A stretch of 64,000 nt of DNA from Chaenocephalus aceratus (lineage: Eukaryota; Chordata; Actinopteri; Perciformes; Channichthyidae). The stretch covers positions 9,281,456 through 9,345,455 of the forward strand of contig CM043792.1 of the NCBI GenBank assembly GCA_023974075.1, in the 5' to 3' direction. Under the pieces are notes generated by a model. That model was not told where the DNA came from, made no database searches, and saw only the letters and a program-made list of their open reading frames with translations. A program made the position numbers and the translations under genes. Of this stretch, positions 55,064 to 64,000 are shown in pieces. Every line of letters starts with the position of its first letter. Position 1 is the first letter of the stretch.

Positions 55064-57460
55064 CTGCTCATGCTGTGTGATATGCTGAGAATCCTTGCAT
55101 CTGTTCTCCTGTCACATGTTGCCTTGGCGTGCACACAAAAACCCACTCGCAGTCCACACACATGCTTGTAGCTTAATGCTCTCATACATAGAACTACATC
55201 CAATTACTGGAACTAGGATATGGTTGGCATAACATAATGAACAGCCATTTTTCATCAGCTCATTCTAAACTCCCTTTATTCAAGCCAATGGAGAACAAGC
55301 ACATTTCATCAGGGCAGAGTTAAACCTCCACCTGGAGGGATGGAAGAATGGAAGATGTTGTCAAAATTATAACCAATAAGGAATAATTAACGCCACTAAC
55401 TGCTGATGTCTGACGTCTTTTATCTTGAGGCAATTTAATCAAATTTGGCACAAACATCTACTTGGACTTGAACTGCTTTTAATCTGGTCGTCAAAGGTCA
55501 CTGTGACCTCACAAACATGGGTTTAGTCATGGTTCAAGACTTCATATGCTATTAGTGTCAATTTGTCAAAAGTGTCTTAAAGGATAAGTTATGTTTTTTT
55601 TGGACACACTCCATCTTATGAATCACAAATGAATTGTTTGCTTCAGGACTGAAATAATATACATCTGAAGAAACAGTTAACGCCAGACATATGCAACCTA
55701 TGATGAGGTAGGCTCTCTTTGATCTGGCCATACAACTAAAAGATTTTCAAACTCGTTGTAGAGAAACCGTTCATGAATATCTTTCTTAGAGATTGCTTCA
55801 GTTGTGAGTAGATGTATGCTTCTCAGGTGGTTTCTTTCTAATAGTTTTAATAGAGAACAGATACAACGATGCAGTATTTTATCTTGTCAATCCTATCTTT
55901 TTAATCATTTGGCAACCCTTCACATATGTCTTTCATTAAGATTTAAGATTGTCTCACCCTAACCCTAGATGTTGGGAATCACTTTTCTGAAGACTAACAA
56001 GATAATATTGTTTTTGTAATTTGGTTGAACTGCCCCTTTAAAATCAGGCAGGTATATCTAACCCTTCCTAACGATGATTATAACATAATCAGTTTAATTA
56101 CATATCCCCCAGTGCAGATCCTTTCGCATGCGTTACACTGCGTATGCTGTGTAGATAAAACATGCTTTTCCTCCATGCGGTACCCGACTAGATACAACTA
56201 CAGATACAAGTAATATGTGTTTATTTTGTAAGTAGGGTAAGCTGAGCCTTTAGATTAAATGCTGGATAATTGCCAAAGAAGTGGAAATGAGACTGAATTC
56301 TTGGAAACCATCACTCTGATCTATAGGACGTCCCAGTGCCAGAACCAATCAAATCAACATTTCAATACATTCATTGACCTCTCACACTCATATCTCTTAC
56401 CGATACGTTTCAGTTCGACAGGCGTGTGCGGTCCATGACAGAATAATCTAACTGGTACTTTGAGATAAAAGGCCTGTTACTCAGTCACATCAGCTGTTAT
56501 GGATGGATTCAGCCGTGTGTTGAGCTCGCAGTGCAGACGGCACCTTGACAATGTCTAATCAGGACACACATTGCTGATAAGCAGCTGCTTCTACGTGTTA
56601 TTACACTTTGTCCCTGGTGATTTAGCCGCAATCATGTGGCAGTGTTGATAGGAAATATGGCTTTGTCCCTGTTCTGCTCTGCTGCTCTTTTGTTGCCTTT
56701 TTATTTATCGCCTCGCCTTGATTGTTTCTCCGGGTAAACCCAAAAGGTCCCTCACCTCTACAAAGCTATCAGATGAGTTCCTGTTCATCATTCACTGCTG
56801 TCACTTTCAACATTCAATTACAGATATAACAAACTAGGATTTCAAAAGAGAACACTTGTTCTGTATTCATGGAGCCAAAGTGCCAGAACGGATCATTCAG
56901 TAGTTACAGGAACCTCTCCTTCTCTGGCATCCTGAAAAGTCACTCTTCAGTGGCAGTTCAATTGCCCATGCAGCAGCGGCATCATCCAGGGTCCGGCAGG
57001 CAGGTATCAAAGCCCCTCTCAGCTGCTCTAACTGTTCACAATGACGCATCGATCCGCTCTCTGCTTAATCCCCCCGGTAGCTCGCTGGGTTAAAGCAACA
57101 GTTACAGCCACCACACACACCTACAGCGGGCACCAAAGCCCAACACAGTGTGCCGTCTGATCCCCCCCGACAAGGATCCTGTCGAGCCCCGCTTTTGATC
57201 TGATCTTCTGCGCTCAGATAATTCCTCTATTGACATTCAGACGAAAGAAGGAGGATGGGGAAGGAGAGGGGTGCTACTTAAAACTACAACACCTCTTCAA
57301 ACACAAACAAAAAGAAGCGGAAAGCATTTCTACACTCAGTTTTTGAAATTGGAAAAACAGCATTTGGGGATTTGTAACCTTAAGCAGACAGATAAATGTG
57401 GAGAGTAAAGTGATGACACATCTAAGTGCAGCACTAAGTGGAAGATGAAGGTGATCTTAC
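55064..57460. other. Non-coding segment
   Basis: No gene or named element recognised. If the exon ending at 57461 is real, this is part of the long 5' UTR intron of grin2c. Confidence 0.45.
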
Positions 57461-57840
57461 CTGTGTCGGCAATCCACATCCAGCCCTGGCTCGTCACCAC
57501 TCATCCCGTGTCTGCTGCTTCAGCCGTCCTGTTCCCGTTTTCTCCCCTTTTTTTACCTCCTCCTCTCCTGTCTTTTTCTCATCCTTCTTCTCTCCCCTTT
57601 GGCCCTCTTCTTCTCTTCCTCCCCTCCTTCGTCCTCTCCCTCCTCCCTTCCTCTCTCCCTGCACTTGTTTGAGTCTATTTCAGTGGCAGCAACAGAGGAG
57701 CCCGCTGCGTCGGTAGCATGGTTTCCAGCACTTTGGCAGAAGGTCACATTATCACTCGCTGGTGAAAAAGAGGGGAGGAAAGAAGAAGAGGAGGAGCAGG
57801 AGGAGGAGGATGGATGGAGTGATGGAGGGAGATCGAAGTG
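57461..57840 (-). other. Candidate 5' UTR exon of grin2c
   Basis: On the minus strand, CCGACACAG/GTAAGATCACC forms a strong donor at 57461/57460. The sequence before it is GA-rich (57540-57665 and 57770-57835 on this strand) and then GC-richer near the donor, typical of a vertebrate neuronal 5' UTR. It has the same orientation as grin2c, 19.6 kb upstream of the start-codon exon. The 5' limit is arbitrary. There is no coding evidence; frames over it are low-complexity. It could belong to another transcript or be chance. Confidence 0.3.
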
Positions 57841-59031
57841 AACAGGTGCCGGAGGAGGAGTAGGAGGAAAAAGGAAACAAATGACCAAATTGTTGCTGTC
57901 TGTAGTCGCACTTAAGCTTTCGGCTAAATGTTCCCGTTGAGAATTAAAGTCGAGACAGCTATCTCAGGTGTTCAGGTAAGATGTCCCAGAATGCTTTGTC
58001 AGTGTGCACATTTGTGTGTAAAGCCGTTGCTTTTTTAAGGTCTTCAGCAGCTGCTCACCTCTGGGGAAGAGATAATTCCTCGCTTGGCTGGAGATTAAGA
58101 CTTCAGAAAAGCTCCAGAAGCTGCCAGAAACTTACACCATGTTATATATCAGCGCAAAACAAACTCCTCCGCCTTGTCCTTGCCCGTGACTGCCCAGTAC
58201 ATAAAGACACAGATGGACTCCATATTTCGGCCGAGACACCTGTCCGCGCTGTGAGTCCCATCTATCACAGATTGTGCAGGGTGACCCTCGTCTTCATTTC
58301 CCAGACTCCCTTCTTCGCCCTCCTCTGGTGCGAGTTGTGCTCTTGTGGCCGCTCCATCAAAGTAAGACAAAAATGATCCAGCTGCCCAGGACGAGGCTGT
58401 TGGCGGCCGGCGACAGATGGCCGGGGCAGGGGGACAGATGCGAGTCAGCCACTGGAGTTTGGGAATGTCGTCTAAAATGTCTGTTTTGCGCTGTTCCGCC
58501 CCCTGCCTCCCCTTGAAACACACCTTGCTTGTTTGGTCTGCACTTAGCCGCACTTGATGTTCCTGTTGGTCTTTTCCTACCTACGCCCCTCTTCCTCCAT
58601 CCGCAGATCTGTCACTCTGGCCAGCTGTAATCCTGACTCCTACACTCTGTGTCACAGGAAGGGCTTGTGAGCTCTAATCATTATGTAGTAAGGATTTATC
58701 CACTCATTCTCTCTCCCTCCCCCCTTGCTTCCCTCCCTCCACCCCTTCCATGTATTTCCCTCCCTTTGCTTTACAACTATACAACATACTACAGCCTCTT
58801 TTTCAGCCATCACAGTATAATGTATCATCTCTCCTCTATCTTCCCCGGGACCCATTCATTGTTCTTTTTTTGGCTTCTCTCTTTCCGCTCCGTGTCTTGT
58901 CTGTCTTGCCGCAGCTCACATCAACAGGTTTGTCCTTGAAACGTTCTCTGGGACAAACAGAGTCAGTGCTCACCTTTTACTTTGTATCATTGACTTTATC
59001 TGTTGAAATAAGAGCTTTAAGATGCAGGATG
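57841..59031. other. Non-coding segment
   Basis: GC-richer at 58140-58520, then C/T-rich at 58700-58760. No convincing exon was found on either strand. Confidence 0.4.
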
Positions 59032-60470
59032 TTTGCATACAGGGCCGGCCCTAGACATTTTGGTGCCCTAGGCGAGATTATGATTTGGTGCCCCCCCCCC
59101 CCCCCTCCAAGCAATACACAATAGAATATATAAAGAATAAATGAAAAATCTCTACAAAAGACCAATACACTACAAAAACAGAAACGTAATATACATAAAG
59201 GTTTCAAATGTATTCATTATTGTATGAACATGTTTTAATTGGGGGGTGGATGTCACATCCTCTAGGGGGGTCCGGGGGTTAGTTTTTAACATTTTAAAGT
59301 AAAATGCTTCAATCTGGTGCACTTTGAACATTACACACACTATAAATCAAATGAAACAGGCAATCAGAACAACAAGTCTCTGCTATGTTATTGTGTCCTT
59401 TAATTAGTTCACATCCTTAAAGTCGGACACGTCTGGACTTCCTTGCTGCAAATTCATTTATTGTATCGTCAAATGATATTTGCCCCGAAACCTCGCGATT
59501 GATGCTTATTAAAGCTAATCCATTGAGGTGTTCTTGAGCCATTCACGACCTCAGGTATGTTTTAATGAGCTTCAATTTGGAGAAGCTCCTCTCCCCAGCA
59601 GCAACTGTCACTGGAATAGTGACAGCGATCCTGAGGGCCACCCACATATTTGGATACACTTCGTTAATTTTCTTCTCCTGTAGGAAAGTCAGAAGTTCCA
59701 GGGTGGTCATGTTGGCTTTTGGCAAAGCTGGGAAATTCTGCATCTCCAGTGCAATTTCCCTCTTATCCAGGTCTGACTGTCCACCCCAGCTTAGGGTGTT
59801 GCTGAGTGTTTCATACTGCTTCGTCAGATCTTCCTTTGGCAGGTCAGGGAAGTTGAGTAGCACCCCAAACTTTTCCTCTACTTCACCTAAGGCCTTGAAT
59901 CTCTCCTGCAGTGATGCAATGGAAACATCCACCACCATATTGAAAAAAGAAACTTCGAGTTTCTTTAGTACATCACTCACTTGCTCTTCCAGGGACTCAT
60001 AGGAGAACTGTCTCTTGGTTGTTCTCAGCATCTTCTGCTTGAGAACAGCTTTCACATTCATTTGGCCACAGATGTCTTTTGGCAGATGCTTGGGCAGAAG
60101 CAAATCCATTGCTTCTGTAGCTGACCAAAGAAACTTCTGTTTTTCTCAGGAGGTCAACAGCAATATCCAGCTGCATTGACACTGATTGCAACATTTTGCT
60201 GACATGTTTGATGTTGGTCAGGATGTCATACCATACCACAGTGCATATTGCAAAGCGGTATGATCCAACCTCTTCAGCCAAAGATTGTGCCTCAATTTTT
60301 ACAACTCCATCTGTAGCTTTATCCCTCACCTCTAGAAGTGCATCTCTGACTTCTGCAGCCTGATACCTTACAGCCTCTATGCTGTTGATCCGACTCTCCC
60401 ATCTGGTATCAGACCATGATTTCAATGTGATGTTCACATGGCTTTTCTCACTGTATCACTCAGTGCTGGC

Positions 60471-60819
60471 CAGTCAGCAGGATCTGAGGGGACTGCAATG
60501 TTGGACTCAGATGGGCCTGGGCAGTCAGCAGGATCTGAGGGGACTGCAATGTTGGACTCAGATGGGCCTGGGCAGTCAGCAGGATCTGAGAGGACTGCAA
60601 TGGTGGACTCAGATGAGCCTGGGCAGTCAGCAGGATCTGAGGGGGCTGCAATGTTGGACTCAGATGGGCCTGGGCAGTCAGCAGGATCTGAGGGGACTGC
60701 AATGTTGGACTCAGATGGGCCTGGGCAGTCAGCAGGATCTGAGGGGACTGCAATGGTGGACTCAGATGAGCCTGGGCAGTCAGCAGGATCTGAGGGGACT
60801 GCAATGTTGGACTCACATA
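60471..60819 (-). repeat. 51-bp coding minisatellite, seven copies
   Basis: Period 51 bp, starting at 60471, 60522 and so on to 60777. On the minus strand each unit is 17 residues of the type SESNIAVPSDPADCPGP. The last repeat changes to DPADWPAL and runs into the conserved transposase block, so the array grew from the DPA.WP motif at its border. As the period is a multiple of three, all frames stay open, which creates spurious frames on both strands. Confidence 0.93.
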
Positions 60820-61179
60820 CTGTGCTCGTTATTCCTTCACCTGCAGGCAGGCAATCCAAACATGCAAAGAAGTTATTCATGCTTCAGTTTTCATTATTTA
60901 TCATAATAATGACAAAAAAGCAGTGTATTAACGATTACACAGAGACCATAAATGTTTGGCAAAACTTACATTCTTCAGAGTGTGATGTACATGGGAGATC
61001 AGATGTTCCTTCTCCAGCAACTGGGGGCTTTTTGAGGTATTTCTCAAGTGCAGCTGGAAAATTATAGGGTAGATATTAGTACATTACAAGCAAAAACATG
61101 TATATACAGTCAGGCAAAAATAACTGCTGCAATCTGCCTCAGCTGTATGCAAGTTCACAACTGGCCTATATAAAAGTTA

Positions 61180-61352
61180 GGTCTGGACTTTGAATCAGGG
61201 GGTAGCAAGTTCGAGTCCCACTGCAGACAGCATGTCGTTGTGTCCCTGGGCAAGACACTTCACCCCAAATTGCTCCTGTGGGGATTGTCCATAGTACTGA
61301 ATGTATGTAAGTCGCTTTGGATAAAAGCGTCTAACAAATGACATGTAATGTA
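61180..61352 (+). mobile_element. tRNA-derived SINE with an L2-type tail
   Basis: GGTAGCAAGTTCGAGTCCC contains a pol III B box (GTTCGAGTCCC). It is followed by the conserved centre CCTGGGCAAGACACTTCACCCC and the tail TGTAAGTCGCTTTGGATAAAAG with TGTAATGTAA. The tail is nearly the same as the 3' end of both L2 copies in this window. The 5' tRNA-like part (A box) is poorly preserved, so the start is approximate. Confidence 0.8.
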
Positions 61353-61437
61353 AATAATAACACATGCCCATATTGGTTGGTCAGCCTCACTTTATACAAA
61401 GGAGCAGTTATCCAGATAGCTTTCTTCTGGCTAACAC

Positions 61438-62252
61438 AGATAACAACCTGTCCTTCACTGCAAACATCGCTGCTACAACCCGCTGCTGCAGATACACGCT
61501 TTTCAACATCAGGAAGATACGCCCCCAGCTGACCCAGAAATCGACGCAGGTTCTGGTCCAGGCTCTCGTCATCTCACGCCTGGACTACTGCAACTCCCTC
61601 CTGGCTGGTCTCCCTGCATGTGCCATCCGACCTCTGCAGCTCATCCAGAATGCAGCGGCTCGTCTGGTCTTCAACCTTCCAAAATTTTCCCACACCACGC
61701 CGCTCCTCCGCTCCCTCCACTGGCTTCCGGTAACTGCTAGAATCCACTTCAAGACACTGGTACTTGCGTACCATGCTGCGAATGGGTCTGGCCCTTCCTA
61801 CATCCAGGACATGGTTAAACCGTACACCCCAGCACGTGCTCTACGCTCTGCATCAGCCAAACGGCTCGCTGCACCCTCGCTGCGAGGGGGATCCAAGTTC
61901 CCATCAGCAAAAACACGTGGGTTTGCTATCCTGGCTCCAAGATGGTGGAATGAGCTCCCCATTGAAATCAGGACCGCAGAAAGCTTACACACCTTCCGGC
62001 GCAGACTGAAAACTCATCTCTTTCGACTCCACCTCGAGCGATAGAACTATTAACAAAGCACTTATATACTAATAAAGGACGGGCTTATCTAAAGCCAGTT
62101 GAGTAGCACTTGAAACGATTGGCTCTTTGAAACCTGATGTTCTTATATGATTCTGTTTTCTTCAAGGTTGTGTCTTCCTGGTCGAATGTACTTATTGTAA
62201 GTCGCTTTGGATAAAAGCGTCAGCTAAATGCAATGTAATGTAATGTAATGTA
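61438..62252 (+). mobile_element. L2 LINE, 5'-truncated copy
   Basis: Matches 27186-27996 closely, from AGATAACAACCTGTCCTTCAC to the TAAGTCGCTTTGGATAAAAG tail with TGTAATG repeats. The frame up to 62044 is uninterrupted and encodes the last 200 or so residues of ORF2 ([19 protein letters not shown] to THLFRLHLER), downstream of the RT catalytic site. It lacks a promoter, the endonuclease and the RT core. Confidence 0.9.
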
Positions 62253-62381
62253 ACATTCACATTATTTCGTTACAGAAGCATATAAAACAAAGCATTGCAC
62301 AATAATTAGACATTAAAAAGAGCAGAAAATAAACAAATTCTAAAATATAATAGAAAATAAACAGAAAAATAAATATATATA

Positions 62382-62422
<41 letters not shown>

Positions 62423-62606
62423 AGTTGACCGTGAAAATAAACTATCTGACAAATTAAACACTATTGGAGGATCAATTTACAGCTATCACAATAGAAAGGT
62501 AGTATATTATTTATAACAAGATTATAGAAGAATAATAACACATAAATAAAAACTTTAAATCATTTGTATTTATCATTCTGTATCAGAGGCTCGCGGCTAG
62601 CATGGC

Positions 62607-62696
62607 ATCAAAGCTGTATCATGGGCAGGCTACCTCCTTAGCTAGCTAGCTAGCTAGCTAGCTAAGGAGGTAGCCTGCCCATGATACAGCTTTGAT
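62607..62696. repeat. Perfect 90-bp palindrome
   Basis: Positions 62607-62651 are the exact reverse complement of 62652-62696 with no spacer. The outer part is ATCAAAGCTGTATCATGGGC and the centre is an (AGCT)n run. More AGCT units follow at 62697-62715. It lies inside the hAT element. Confidence 0.95.
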
Positions 62697-63198
62697 AGCT
62701 AGCTAGCTAGCTAGCTTAAAATCAAATGTCTAACGGTACAGTACTGACTTTTTTCTTTTTTACACAAGCCGACTTACCTCTGTCTTTGACTTTCGATTCC
62801 TCCTGTTCTTTTTTCCGTTTCCTTCCCGTTGCCCCTGAAGGCTTGGACCTTTTCATAATGCTAATTGTTTGCCTCTTGCTGTTGCATCGTTGCAATCTCC
62901 GACACTTTCAGCTGGAGCTGCCGAGTCACTTTGGCTGTGAGCCGCGGCCCGTGGGTGCCAGATAAGCGACCATCCCCCCCCCCCCCTTTCATCACTTACA
63001 GTTACAGCGCCCATTTTACAGGGCAAATGCAAAATGTTGCCGCCGGCCCGGGGTGCAAAGGGTGTTTACTTTATTCAATTATTAATGTAAACGTATTACA
63101 TCAAGGGCGTATTACATCAAGGGCATACAATTAGGCAGAATTGCCAGATCTGGCGACCGCCTAGTTCGCCAGTGGGAAGGGCCGGCCCTGTTTGCATA

Positions 63199-64000
63199 TA
63201 TGGGTGTGCAAGTACATTAATCCACTGTATGTGAATAGGGTTGGGGTTAGGGTTATGGTTATAGTATGTGAATGTACGATATTTACAACTGACCTATCAG
63301 AGAGAACGGCCATGTTGGTCCTGCTCAGTCCAAGAACAAAAATATTTGGAAACCCATACAGGTTATTCCAAAACCATTTGCATTATTCTGCCTCCACTCT
63401 TCTGGCTTCAATCTTTCTATTGACTTTGGAACAAGGCTGCAGGGATTGGCTCTCATTCAGTAGCAAGAAGGAATGGTGCCGTAGAAAATGGGTTGTGCCT
63501 AATGCCAGAGGCTCTGCAAGTTGTTGCATTTAAAGAGTCCATATTATGCTTTTTTGGGTTTTCCCTTTCCTGCAGTGTGTGATATAGGTTTTTGGTCTGC
63601 AAAAGGCTAAAATCCCTAAGTTCCCTACAGAGAGAGTTTCTCCCCCCCCCCCCCCCGCCTGAAAAGCCTTGATTGCCACATGATGTTAAACCTTTCTACC
63701 TCAGTTTTATTATAATACATAAGAATTGTGTTAAAGCGATTCAATATGTCAACTATTATGACATTTACTTTACAGTTCGTTCCTGGCATTGAGGAGTACA
63801 TATTTTGCCGGTATGAGTATAGTATAAATATGGCTCAAGTGAAGTTCAACACTGATGTTCGGAGATAAGGTCTAGCTGCTGTTCTAGTTTTTGCAAAGTT
63901 GTTGGATGGGGTTGTGAGGACATCTGCACAGTGGTCCAATTATTTACACCAAACTTGGGGCATTTCAAAATAAAGTGTAAGAACAGGAAGCTATACTGTT
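63199..64000. other. Right-edge segment with a TTAA MITE-like piece
   Basis: From 63534, after TTAA (63530-63533), the sequence AGAGTCCATATTATGCTTTTTTGG then CCTTTCCTGCAGTGTGTGATATAGG follows the family seen at 34395 and 40680. Its right end is not seen. At about 63888-63912, TTTGCAAAGTTGTTGGATGGGGTT resembles the Tc1-like fragment at 12505. No gene. Confidence 0.45.

Larger units (their letters stand above)
59417..62856 (-). pseudogene. hAT transposase (zinc finger MYM-type 1-like), spliced and disrupted
   Basis: Exon 1 (62778-62856) encodes MKRSKPSGATGRKRKKEQEE and ends at GAG/GTAAGT. Exon 2 (60970-61053) continues AALEKYLKKPP to a GTAAGT donor. Exon 3 starts at 60840. Phases agree across both introns. 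Exon 3 has seven 17-residue repeats, then DPADWPALSDTVRKA, the start of the conserved region. It then jumps near 60440 to KSWSDTRWESR, so the TTF-type finger and most of the catalytic core are deleted. A 1-bp gain in an A run near 60087 shifts frame, and TGA at 59543-59545 precedes the last 42 codons. The hAT dimerisation motif AGERSFSKLKLIKTYLRS remains. Confidence 0.85.
59040..63190 (-). mobile_element. hAT transposon with a broken ZMYM1-like transposase gene
   Basis: 4151 bp with a perfect 8-bp duplication TTTGCATA at 59032-59039 and 63191-63198. The ends are CAGGGCCGGCCCTAGACATT and, in reverse complement, CAGGGCCGGCCCTTCCCACT. The minus strand encodes a three-exon transposase with a large internal deletion. 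It also hosts a SINE (about 61180-61352), an L2 copy (61438-62252), (TA)n near 62380-62412 and a perfect palindrome (62607-62696). Poly-C runs lie near both ends (59093-59106 and 62975-62987). Confidence 0.92.

Noticed and set aside
60379..61067. Plus-strand frames of 175 and 209 codons with regular repeats
   Set aside because: They mirror the 51-bp coding repeat of the minus-strand transposase. A period divisible by three leaves all frames open. The minus strand has matching splice sites and conserved motifs, the plus strand none.
61180..61352. Possible tRNA gene because of a good B box
   Set aside because: There is no cloverleaf or clear A box, and the L2-type tail identifies it as a SINE.

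Overview
This is eukaryotic, almost certainly teleost fish, nuclear DNA. The support is one vertebrate neuronal gene in widely spaced exons with canonical splice sites, surrounded by fish-type repeats: a BEL/Pao retrotransposon, L2 LINEs with a matching SINE, many hAT elements, TTAA-flanked MITEs and long (GT)n tracts. No bacterial features are present.

The host gene is the 5' half of an NMDA-receptor GluN2 subunit gene on the minus strand, best matched to grin2c. Four coding exons are readable: exon 1 (37391-37819, signal peptide and start of the amino-terminal domain), exon 2 (23017-23616, most of the amino-terminal domain), exon 3 (19400-19514) and exon 4 (10149-10360, start of the glutamate-binding domain). 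All donors, acceptors and phases agree, but exon 2 needs two single-base corrections. The pore-domain exons lie beyond the left edge. A GA-rich possible 5' UTR exon ends in a strong donor at 57461.

Most other recognisable sequence is mobile DNA. A BEL/Pao element (835-8225) has nearly identical LTRs but a badly damaged gag-pol, and a hAT element sits inside its 3' LTR. The introns hold several hAT elements with perfect 8-bp target duplications, a solo LTR split by an L2 LINE, a CACTA-like element carrying a 37-bp minisatellite, and TTAA MITEs. Upstream of exon 1 are two families of short hAT elements that keep only a BED zinc-finger ORF (39890-40598; 42702-43507; a broken reverse copy at 45244). 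One abuts a 2.8-kb element with long inverted repeats, and the pair share three copies of one 8-bp target. At 59040-63190 a 4.15-kb hAT element carries a spliced, internally deleted transposase gene with a seven-copy 51-bp coding repeat, plus a SINE, an L2 copy and a perfect 90-bp palindrome.

I found no clearly new gene system. The most unusual items are the shared-target hAT composite, the BED-only hAT elements, the perfect palindrome, and the contrast between young LTRs and an old-looking gag-pol.
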